This document shows, piece after piece, positions 7,130-14,836 of a DNA stretch of 40,914 bases (position 1 is its first letter; each line of letters begins with the position of its first letter). The notes below the pieces were generated by a model that did not search any database, was not told the origin of the DNA, and was given only the letters and a program-made list of their open reading frames with translations. A program made the translations under genes and the position numbers. Source of the DNA: Nitrospirota bacterium (lineage in GTDB: Bacteria; Nitrospirota; Nitrospiria; Nitrospirales; UBA8639); the NCBI GenBank assembly GCA_029864405.1, contig JAOTTP010000022.1, forward strand, positions 1 through 40,914, written 5' to 3'.

Positions 7130-8848
7130 TTAGGATAGCTTCCCCTTCGCCAGCCATTCGGAAGCAATCTCCCGCATACGATATTTCTGAATCTTTCCTG
7201 TGACGGTCAAAGGGAATTGATCCACAATCCACACATATTGTGGAATTTTGTAATGGGCCATGTGTCCTTTCGCATACGTGCGAAACTCTTCCGGCTCACC
7301 CTGTTGGCCTTCGTGAAGCTTGATCCAAGCTGCCACTACTTCTCCCATTTTGGAATCGGGAATCCCAAACACGGCAATTTCGGCAATCTTGGGATGGCGA
7401 AAGTAGAACGCCTCGATCTCTGCGGGGTAAATGTTTTCACCTCCACGGATGATCATATCTTTGAGGCGCCCTGTAATGCGGAGGTAACCATCATCATCAA
7501 GAACCCCGAGGTCTCCGGACCGCAGCCATCCCGCTTCATCAATGGCTTCACGGGTCGCTTCCTCCTGACCATAATATCCACGCATCACATGGTAGCCACG
7601 GAAACACACCTCGCCCTGATGATGAGTCGGCACCACAACTCCTGTTTGCACATCGATCACTTTGACTTCCTGGTGAGGAAGATTGGTTCCGACGGTTTCG
7701 ACTCTCCTCTCAAAGGAATCTTCGGATCGCGTCAGATGCGTAATAGGCGACGCTTCAGTTTGTCCATATCCTATGAGGATTTCCCGACATCCCATGTCCT
7801 CGATGACGCGTCGCACCAGCTCGGGTGGGCATGGCGCCCCCGCCATGATACCGGTGCGCAGGGACGAAAGATTGAACCGGTCAAATTCCGGATGCTCCAG
7901 TTCTGCAATAAACATCGTCGGCACGCCGTACAATGCGGTGCATCGTTCATTTTCGACGGCGGCCAGGATCGCACCGGGATCAAAATGATCTGCGGGGATC
8001 ACGATGGTGGCCCCGGATGTGACACATGCCAAATTAGCCACCACCATGCCAAAGCAGTGATAGAAGGGAACCGGAACGCAGAGTCGGTCTTTCGGACCAA
8101 AGTGCATGATCCTGGCGGTAAAGTAGCCATTATTGAGAATGTTGTGATGGGTCAACAGCACCGCTTTGGGAAAGCCGGTGGTTCCCGAGGTGAATTGAAT
8201 GTTGATGGGATCATCGGGATCAAGCGTGGCGTCGCGAGCGGAGAGGGCATCATCCGAAACATGCTCCCCTTTTGCGATGATTTCCCTCCAGGTCAAAAAA
8301 CCCGGCTCGGGGCGCTTGGTATGTTCGACGTCAGCAGGGTCATACACGACCAGGTGTCGGAGATCGGGAAGGCGGGAACAGATGAATTTTTCCGGATCGG
8401 CCTCTTTGGCTTCCGGACACAGTTCACACACCATGCTCACATAGTTGGACGTCCGGAAAGAGGGAATCAAAAACAGCGCCTGGACACGTGCGCGAGAAAG
8501 GGCATGATGCAACTCTTCAGCAGGATAGGCCGGATTGATATTCACCACAATAGCCCCGATACGGGCCGTGGCCATTTGCAGCAAGACCCATTCAAGATTA
8601 TTGGTCGACCAAATGCCGACACGGTCTCCCCGCCCAATGTTTTGTGCCATTAACCCTTTTGACAGTTTTGTGGCTTCTTCATGAAATTCGGCGTACGTGA
8701 AGCGTCTTCTCTGTGGAATTGAGACCAGGGCTTCCCCCTGCGGATACGTCTTCGCCGTTTTTTCAAACACACTCCAGATCGTCTCCCCAAGTAGAGGCGT
8801 CTCTCCTCCCCGATGGACATAGGAAAGTTTTTGGTGTTCGGCATTCAT
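7130..8848 (-). CDS. AMP-forming acyl-CoA synthetase (fatty-acid-CoA ligase type)
   Basis: This 572-residue member of the ANL adenylating enzymes activates a carboxylic acid with ATP to an acyl-AMP and then to acyl-CoA. The core motifs are all intact: the phosphate-binding loop FTSGTTGFPKAV at 219-230, GYGQTEAS at 360-367, the ribose-binding aspartate in WLRSGDLG at 441-448, the hinge GRLKDMIIRGGENIYP at 460-475, and the catalytic lysine K552 in LTVTGKIQKYR. Overall it resembles the ACSF2/medium-chain acyl-CoA ligase branch rather than acetyl-CoA synthetase; the acid substrate cannot be decided by eye. It lies 11 bases after kbl and 16 bases before the POR gamma/delta gene in one minus-strand run, so it may supply acyl-CoA alongside the acetyl-CoA released by Kbl. 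Confidence 0.9.
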   Translation of the reverse strand: MNAEHQKLSYVHRGGETPLLGETIWSVFEKTAKTYPQGEALVSIPQRRRFTYAEFHEEATKLSKGLMAQNIGRGDRVGIWSTNNLEWVLLQMATARIGAIVVNINPAYPAEELHHALSRARVQALFLIPSFRTSNYVSMVCELCPEAKEADPEKFICSRLPDLRHLVVYDPADVEHTKRPEPGFLTWREIIAKGEHVSDDALSARDATLDPDDPINIQFTSGTTGFPKAVLLTHHNILNNGYFTARIMHFGPKDRLCVPVPFYHCFGMVVANLACVTSGATIVIPADHFDPGAILAAVENERCTALYGVPTMFIAELEHPEFDRFNLSSLRTGIMAGAPCPPELVRRVIEDMGCREILIGYGQTEASPITHLTRSEDSFERRVETVGTNLPHQEVKVIDVQTGVVVPTHHQGEVCFRGYHVMRGYYGQEEATREAIDEAGWLRSGDLGVLDDDGYLRITGRLKDMIIRGGENIYPAEIEAFYFRHPKIAEIAVFGIPDSKMGEVVAAWIKLHEGQQGEPEEFRTYAKGHMAHYKIPQYVWIVDQFPLTVTGKIQKYRMREIASEWLAKGKLS

Positions 8849-8859
8849 ACCGTCATGCC

Positions 8860-10050
8860 TTATGGAATAATGTCCAGTTCCCGTCCCACGGTCTCAAACG
8901 CTTGGAGCGCTCGGGCTAACTGTTCTTGGCTATGCGCCGCTGACATTTGGACCCGAATGCGGGCTTGCCCTTTTGGCACAACCGGAAAACTAAACCCAAT
9001 GACATAGATGCCTTCCTCTAGTAACCTTTCGGCCATGCGGGTCGCCAGCTCGGCCTCTCCAAGCATGACAGGAATAATGGGATGGTGTCCCGGAACAATT
9101 CGAAAGCCCAACGCCTCCAGATGACTTCTGAACATTCGAGCATGGTTTCTGAGGGTGGTCCGCAAGTCCCCACCCTGAATCACGATGTCCAATGCCTTGA
9201 GGGCCGCAGCCGTCATGACGGGAGGCAAGGCGTTTGAAAAGAGGTAGGGCCGGGATCGTTGCCGCAAGAGCGCGATGATCTCACGTCGGCCAGAAGTAAA
9301 ACCTCCAGCCCCCCCGCCAAGCGCTTTTCCGAGAGTGCTGGTGAGTAGATCCACTCGATCGGCCACACCAAAATGTTCCGCGGTCCCTTTCCCTTGACTA
9401 CCCAGCACTCCTGTGGCGTGACTATCATCCACAAGCACCACCGCATCATACTGCTCGGCTAATTCCGTGATGCGATCCAGTTTGGCGCAATCGCCATCCA
9501 TCGAGAAGACCCCATCAGTGGCAATGAGCCGAACTCGTGCCTCAGCCGCTTGTTGAAGGGCCACTTCCAACTCATGCATATCGGAATGAGCATACCGGAA
9601 CCGTTTGGCCTTACAGAGTCGAATGCCATCAATAAGGCTGGCATGGTTTAACGCATCGCTGATCACCGCATCCTGCTCACTCAGAATCGTTTCAAAGAGG
9701 CCGGTATTCGCGTCGAAGCAGGAGGAATACAATATGGTGTCCTCGGTTCCTAAAAACTGACTGATGCCTTCCTCCAACTGTTTGTGCTGATCCTGAGTTC
9801 CGCAAATAAACCGAACGGAGGCCATACCAAAACCATATTGGCGCAACCCTTCTTCCGCAGCGTGAATGATCTGGGGATGGTTGGCCAACCCGAGATAATT
9901 GTTGGCGCAGAGGTTGATCACCTCCCCTTGCGCCACACGGATATGTGCCCCTTGCGGTCCAAGGATTTGTCGTTCGCCTTTGAACAAGCCGGCGGATCGT
10001 ATCTCTTCCAGTTGGGCTTGGAGGAGCAGTTGAAAGGAATGATAGGCCAT
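8860..10050 (-). CDS. kbl: Glycine C-acetyltransferase (2-amino-3-ketobutyrate CoA ligase)
   Basis: This PLP enzyme cleaves 2-amino-3-ketobutyrate with CoA into glycine and acetyl-CoA, the second step of threonine breakdown by the dehydrogenase route. At 396 residues it matches the usual length. Typical features are [12 protein letters not shown] near residue 48, the [11 protein letters not shown] segment that contacts the cofactor, and the PLP lysine K242 in [14 protein letters not shown]. Among alpha-oxoamine synthases the SNALPP and short N-terminus favour Kbl over 8-amino-7-oxononanoate synthase, and the neighbouring tdh settles it. It follows tdh by 62 bases on the same strand and precedes the acyl-CoA ligase by 11 bases. 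Confidence 0.95.
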   Translation of the reverse strand: MAYHSFQLLLQAQLEEIRSAGLFKGERQILGPQGAHIRVAQGEVINLCANNYLGLANHPQIIHAAEEGLRQYGFGMASVRFICGTQDQHKQLEEGISQFLGTEDTILYSSCFDANTGLFETILSEQDAVISDALNHASLIDGIRLCKAKRFRYAHSDMHELEVALQQAAEARVRLIATDGVFSMDGDCAKLDRITELAEQYDAVVLVDDSHATGVLGSQGKGTAEHFGVADRVDLLTSTLGKALGGGAGGFTSGRREIIALLRQRSRPYLFSNALPPVMTAAALKALDIVIQGGDLRTTLRNHARMFRSHLEALGFRIVPGHHPIIPVMLGEAELATRMAERLLEEGIYVIGFSFPVVPKGQARIRVQMSAAHSQEQLARALQAFETVGRELDIIP

Positions 10051-10112
10051 ACCTATTTTTGACCTTTGAACGTGTCAGGAAAATTATCCTGTGATGTATT
10101 TTCTTTTTTACC

Positions 10113-11147
10113 TTAAGGAACCATCACCACCTTGCCGCATTGGCCTGAGTTGACGAGGTCAAACCCTTTGGCAAAATCCGCCATCGGAATAGTATGGGTC
10201 ACGACAGGTCGAATATTGAGACCCGCTTTAAACAATCCGGCCAAACGATACCACGTTCCGAACAACCGGCGGCCAGTCACACCATAGACCCGTATGCCTT
10301 TAAAAATAATTTCATTAGGCAAATCGAAGCACACTTGGCCCCTTGGAATACCAAACAAGGTCACACGCCCCCCGTTTTTCACGGTCTGAAACGCCAGATG
10401 CAAGGCTGCCGGATCACCTGACATTTCCAAAGCGGCGTCCACCCCCTCCCCTCCCAGCAGATCAGACAAGGCAGCGCTGAGGGCATCGGGGGATAACGTG
10501 TTGGCATTGAACACATGGTCGGCACCGAGTTGTGTCGCTAATTGCAGGCGGTAGTCACTGATATCGGTCGCAATGATACCTGCAGCTCCCGCAATACGAG
10601 AGACGGCAATCGCGAACAATCCGGTTGGGCCACAACCCGTCACAAGAACCGTATGCCCTGTTAGATCTTCCGCCAGGGCGGCATCGACCGCATTGCCTAA
10701 TGGTTCATGCAGACAACCAAATTCCGATGGCATGTCAGGTTCCGTTTTCCATAGAACTCGTTCGGGAAGAGAGACGAATTCCGCATACGAACCATCGAAA
10801 TCAATTCCTAAAATTCGATAGTTTTTACAGACATGCGCCTGGCAGGTTCGGCATTGAAAACACACACCACAGGTAAGATGAGACTCCGCCGCCACCCGAT
10901 CTCCAACGTTGACCGAGGACACCTCCCGACCGACTTCCACCACTTCCCCGAACATTTCATGCCCGATAATCCGCGGAAGATGGATACGGTGACTGGCCCA
11001 TTCATCCCAATTATAAATATGTGCATCGGTTCCACATAAGGAAGTCGCTTTGACCCGAATGAGCACATCGGAAGGGCCAGGTTTGGGATCCGGACATTCG
11101 CTCAGTGTGAACCCTTTTTCCGGTTTTGTCTTCAGAAGAGCCTTCAT
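10113..11147 (-). CDS. tdh: L-threonine 3-dehydrogenase
   Basis: This zinc-dependent, NAD-linked enzyme oxidises threonine to 2-amino-3-ketobutyrate, the substrate of the Kbl enzyme encoded next. Starting at MKALLK, the residues fall on the E. coli Tdh numbering: catalytic zinc ligands C38, H63 and E64, and structural zinc ligands C93, C96, C99 and C107. The Rossmann segment VTGCGPTGLFAIAVSR follows at about 172. This agreement is why I prefer the ATG at 11147 over an in-frame GTG at 11165, although neither has a strong ribosome-binding site. It is the first gene of the tdh-kbl-ligase-POR run; its promoter should lie within the next 300 bases, where no clear consensus is visible. Confidence 0.95.
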   Translation of the reverse strand: MKALLKTKPEKGFTLSECPDPKPGPSDVLIRVKATSLCGTDAHIYNWDEWASHRIHLPRIIGHEMFGEVVEVGREVSSVNVGDRVAAESHLTCGVCFQCRTCQAHVCKNYRILGIDFDGSYAEFVSLPERVLWKTEPDMPSEFGCLHEPLGNAVDAALAEDLTGHTVLVTGCGPTGLFAIAVSRIAGAAGIIATDISDYRLQLATQLGADHVFNANTLSPDALSAALSDLLGGEGVDAALEMSGDPAALHLAFQTVKNGGRVTLFGIPRGQVCFDLPNEIIFKGIRVYGVTGRRLFGTWYRLAGLFKAGLNIRPVVTHTIPMADFAKGFDLVNSGQCGKVVMVP

Positions 11148-11165
11148 AGCAATTGAATATTGCAC

Positions 11166-11487
11166 TCGTTAAAGAATAGACAGTCTTCCTTTAAGATAAC
11201 ATTTTCTGGATCAGTTCTTGAAATGAATCCTCCATGAGAGATGGATGATCCGCATGGTGCTCTCCAGGCAGCACTTCTCCTTAACTTTTGCCACATTCTC
11301 GAGTTCGATCAGTATAGGCAACTCTTTCCTTGTCTGCATGTTGACCGTGGGTTTTCCCCTTCCTTAAATTCCTGTGAATTTTTTTCAAGCGATCCACCAG
11401 CTACCCTTACCATAATCCAGAAATTTTCCTCGCTTTCTTAACCTCACTTATCTGGGGCATTTCGCCTCACATTCTTTATCAGTCAGT
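11166..11487. other. Intergenic stretch upstream of tdh
   Basis: About 320 bases with no credible gene. It should contain the minus-strand tdh promoter. It is pyrimidine-rich on the plus strand (many TTCC and CTTT runs). I see no hairpin or repeat worth naming. Confidence 0.4.
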
Positions 11488-11685
11488 TCAGCCCTTCCCC
11501 GCTCCCATCAATCCTGCTTGTTCATTCATCTCCCCAACCAACTGAAAAATATCAAGAATAGGCCCTCGAAAACCGAAAGGAATGAAGATGACATGAAATA
11601 ATTGAACAAAAAAGACAAAAACCAGCATGAGATTTTTTTTTGCTTCGGGATCAGTGAAGGAATTTTCCATTTTCAACAGGGTCAT
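11488..11685 (-). CDS. Possible small single-pass membrane protein (65 aa)
   Basis: I do not recognise this protein. The ATG at 11685 has a fair ribosome-binding site (GAGG, with 8 bases between it and the start). It encodes a short polar N-terminus (MENSFTDPEAKKN), then a strongly hydrophobic segment (LMLVFVFFVQLFHVIFIPFG, residues about 20-39) and a short polar tail. The layout fits a small inner-membrane protein. It lies between tdh and the divergent TonB-receptor operon, so its 5' end faces that operon and the two may share a regulatory region. Length alone does not exclude a chance frame. Confidence 0.4.
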   Translation of the reverse strand: MTLLKMENSFTDPEAKKNLMLVFVFFVQLFHVIFIPFGFRGPILDIFQLVGEMNEQAGLMGAGKG

Positions 11686-11740
11686 GGTCTTTTTCCTCGA
11701 TCGACTCTCCTGAAAATGGTCATGACACCGGAGGTAATAA

Positions 11741-13861
11741 TTGACATCACGGACTATTCTGCACAGAGACTCTTCTCGGAGTTGGGTCATTAAAAATACA
11801 TTGATTCTGCCAGGTCAGGCGGGAAAGTGGATGCTGAGGATCTTCCTGAATGTGTGCCTTAGCGTATCGCTCTTTCCCATTCCAGCCTTTGCCCAACTCG
11901 ACCTCCCCGATACCACGTTTTCTGCAGAAGATAACCTTCTTTTTCAAGATATCCCCTCAGTCTATAGCGCGTCGAAATATGATCAAAAAATAACTGAAGC
12001 CCCATCTTCCATCAGTATTGTCACCGCAGAGGAAATCAAAAAGTACGGCTATCGAACCATGGCCGACCTTCTGGCCAGCCTTCGGGGGATGTCCGCGACC
12101 AATGACCGCACCTATCAATTTCTCGGAATCCGTGGGTTTGCCCGTCCGTCGGACTTCAATACACGAGTCCTGATTTTAATTGACGGCCATCGAACCAATG
12201 ACGCGATATACGATGGCTCAGCCATCGGCAATGATTTTCGGGTGGATATCGATAATATCGATCGTGTGGAAGTCATTCGGGGACCCAGTTCATCCCTCTA
12301 TGGCAACAATGCCTTTTTTGCCGTGATCAATGTCTGGACGAAGCGTGGCCGCGATTATCAAGGGTTTGAAGTGTCCGGAGAACAACGTACCTATGACACG
12401 TATAAAACCCGCCTCAATTACGGAAACCGCTTTTCCAATGGGATAGAAGCTCTTCTTTCTGGAACGTATTTAGAGAGCCAGGGGAAGGATGAGCTGTTTT
12501 TTAGGGAATTCGACGACCCGTCTACTAATAATGGAGTCTTCCGAAAGAATGACGATGAAAAAGTCTATAACCTCTTAGGTCAACTCGCTTGGAAAGATGT
12601 GACGTTGAGAGGGGCCTATGTCCAACGCAAAAAAGGCATTCCCACTGCCGCGTATGAAACCGTTTTTAACGACAAACGGACTGACAGCCTTGATGCACAC
12701 GGCTATCTGGATCTTCGGTATGAACATGATTTTGAAGATCAAACGAAAGTGGTAGGGCGCCTCTTTTATGACAATTACTACTATAGCGGGGATTATGTTT
12801 ATGACTTTGCTGATCCGGGAGATCCTCCGGATCTCGTGGTCAACAAGGATAAAGCCTGGGCACAATGGTGGGGTTCGGAACTCTGGGTCTCCAAGCGTCT
12901 ATTCAATATTCACCGGTTCACGGTCGGAGGAGAACTCCGCCATAACTTCCGGCAAGATCAAAAAAACTACGATCGTACGATGAATCTGAACGACAAGCGG
13001 GATTCGGTCAATTGGGGGCTTTTTCTCCAGGATGAGGTGGAGATCCTGGAAAATGTCAGATTGAATCTCGGCGTGCGCTATGACCATTTCCCGACCTTTG
13101 GTGGCACCACGAATCCGCGGCTGGGGCTCATCTACAATCCCTTTTCAGGGACAAATCTGAAGTTCTTATACGGAACCGCCTTTCGGGCCCCGAGCGTCTA
13201 TGAAAAGTATTATCACGACGGATTCAACACCCAAAAGCCTAACCAGGATTTAGATCCGGAAACAATCGAAACCTTCGAATTCATTGTTGAACAATCCTTG
13301 GGAGGTTCTCTTCGCGGGACCGCCTCCCTCTTCTATAACCGAATTGATGATTTGATTACCTTTGTGGCTGATCCCAACGATGGCCTGCTATTCAATAAAA
13401 ATCTACAGGATGCGGAAACCTTAGGCGTCGAAGTGGCCTTAGAGGGAAAAATCATGGGAAAGGTGGATAGCCGCATCAGTTATTCATTTCAAAATACAGA
13501 AGATCGGGACACCGGAGTGAAGCTGACCAACTCTCCCGCACATTTGGGCAAAATCAACCTGATCGCCCCTCTCTATAAGGAAACCCTCTTTGGTTCTCTT
13601 GGCACACAATATGTGAGTAAGCGGAAAACGTTGTCTGGAAAATATACGGATGATTACTATTTAACCAACCTGTCTCTGTTTAGCCGGTTTAAAAACATCC
13701 AGGTGTTTGGTGGGGATTGGATCAGAGGACTCGAGATTTCCGGAACCGTGTATAACCTCTTTGATCAGAATTATGGTGACCCCGGCTCCGAGGAACATCT
13801 CCAAAATCAAATTCCTCAAGATGGCCGTACCTATCGGATCAAACTGACCGTGGAGTTTTGA
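11741..13861 (+). CDS. TonB-dependent outer-membrane receptor
   Basis: This 706-residue protein has the two-part structure of a TonB-dependent transporter. A signal peptide ends at PAFA (residues about 31-51). The plug domain (about 70-195) includes APSSISIVTAEEIKKYG, GMSATNDRTYQFLGIRGF, NTRVLILIDGHRTND and VEVIRGPSSSLYGNNAFFAV; the rest is a 22-strand-type barrel with NPRLGLIYNP and FRAPSVYEKYY and a terminal LTVEF strand. It imports or senses a ligand at the outer membrane using TonB energy. The plug type resembles the ferrienterochelin/colicin-receptor class, but the substrate is not known. The start is a TTG with ideal GGAGG spacing; an ATG at 11831 directly before the signal core is an alternative. 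The downstream binding protein starts 20 bases after its stop, indicating an operon. Confidence 0.92.
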   Translation: MTSRTILHRDSSRSWVIKNTLILPGQAGKWMLRIFLNVCLSVSLFPIPAFAQLDLPDTTFSAEDNLLFQDIPSVYSASKYDQKITEAPSSISIVTAEEIKKYGYRTMADLLASLRGMSATNDRTYQFLGIRGFARPSDFNTRVLILIDGHRTNDAIYDGSAIGNDFRVDIDNIDRVEVIRGPSSSLYGNNAFFAVINVWTKRGRDYQGFEVSGEQRTYDTYKTRLNYGNRFSNGIEALLSGTYLESQGKDELFFREFDDPSTNNGVFRKNDDEKVYNLLGQLAWKDVTLRGAYVQRKKGIPTAAYETVFNDKRTDSLDAHGYLDLRYEHDFEDQTKVVGRLFYDNYYYSGDYVYDFADPGDPPDLVVNKDKAWAQWWGSELWVSKRLFNIHRFTVGGELRHNFRQDQKNYDRTMNLNDKRDSVNWGLFLQDEVEILENVRLNLGVRYDHFPTFGGTTNPRLGLIYNPFSGTNLKFLYGTAFRAPSVYEKYYHDGFNTQKPNQDLDPETIETFEFIVEQSLGGSLRGTASLFYNRIDDLITFVADPNDGLLFNKNLQDAETLGVEVALEGKIMGKVDSRISYSFQNTEDRDTGVKLTNSPAHLGKINLIAPLYKETLFGSLGTQYVSKRKTLSGKYTDDYYLTNLSLFSRFKNIQVFGGDWIRGLEISGTVYNLFDQNYGDPGSEEHLQNQIPQDGRTYRIKLTVEF

Positions 13862-13881
13862 GCCTAAAGGCCGGGAGCTCA

Positions 13882-14823
13882 ATGAGACGATCATATAGAA
13901 GATCCTGCTACCTGACCGTTCTGCCGTTGTGCATCCTTGCCTGGTTCCCCATGCCAACCGAGGCAGGGAAACTGGTCATTGTTCTGCTCGCTCAGCAAAC
14001 GGAGCCCTACCAAAACGTGCTCGAGGGTTTTCGGCAATCTCTGAGGAAGCAGGGAATCGAGGCGGAGTATGAGGTGCTGAATTTTGACGCCAAAAAGGAT
14101 CAAAGAGGTACATCGCTAGAAGCCATCAAGACGAAAAACCCGGCCTTGATGTTCACACTCGGGTCCGCCGCCACCGAAGCCGCCATTCGAGAGATTAAAC
14201 ATATCCCGATTATTGCTGGCATGATCGTTGATGAAAAGGCGTTACTACAGGCAGAGAACGCCACAGGGGTGATTCTCGATTTTCCCCTGAAAACACAATT
14301 AGACTGGATTCGGCGAATGCTCCCCGACAAGAAAACCGTGGGGGTGTTATTTAATCCCAATGAAAATCAGCACCTCATTACACAAGCCCGTGAACTCACG
14401 GAAGCCATGGGGCTGACCCTCTATGCCAGACAGGTCGAAAGCCCAAGGGATCTTCCCGATGCGTTGGATAGCTTATCCCGTCGTGCCGACGTGGTATGGG
14501 GGCTCACGGACTCGGTAGCTTTAACTCCAGAGACCGCTAAAGGAATCCTGTTATTTTCCTTTCGGAACCGTATCCCGTTTGTCGGACTCTCCACTTCATG
14601 GGTGAAGGCCGGAGCCGTTTATGCATTGGACCGCGATTACGTGGATATTGGCCAACAATGTGGGGAATTGGCAGGAAAAGTGCTCAGGGATGGGAAGATG
14701 CAGGGTCTTCAGCCGCTCCCTCCACGAAAAGTCTTGTATGCACTCAACCTCAAAACGGTCAATCACATGAAACTCGACCTTTCAGATGAAATAATCAAAG
14801 GCGCACAGACCGTGTTTAATTAA
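13882..14823 (+). CDS. Periplasmic ABC_sub_bind-family binding protein
   Basis: After a signal peptide (residues about 1-28, ending PTEAG) the protein shows the two-lobed fold of the ABC_sub_bind family (PF04392, TrpX-like): [85 protein letters not shown] and [24 protein letters not shown]. Relatives bind amino acids or other small molecules. No ABC permease or ATPase is nearby; it lies between a TonB receptor and a hybrid kinase, so a sensory role is more likely than transport. I start at the ATG at 13882 with GGGAG five bases upstream; an in-frame start at 13858 would overlap the receptor stop. The next gene begins 13 bases after the stop. Confidence 0.9.
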   Translation: MRRSYRRSCYLTVLPLCILAWFPMPTEAGKLVIVLLAQQTEPYQNVLEGFRQSLRKQGIEAEYEVLNFDAKKDQRGTSLEAIKTKNPALMFTLGSAATEAAIREIKHIPIIAGMIVDEKALLQAENATGVILDFPLKTQLDWIRRMLPDKKTVGVLFNPNENQHLITQARELTEAMGLTLYARQVESPRDLPDALDSLSRRADVVWGLTDSVALTPETAKGILLFSFRNRIPFVGLSTSWVKAGAVYALDRDYVDIGQQCGELAGKVLRDGKMQGLQPLPPRKVLYALNLKTVNHMKLDLSDEIIKGAQTVFN

Positions 14824-14836
14824 GGAATACCTGATC

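Noticed and set aside
7217..8653. 478-codon plus-strand open frame
   Set aside because: It lies wholly opposite the acyl-CoA ligase gene, whose domain motifs are complete; the plus-strand product is low in recognisable structure.
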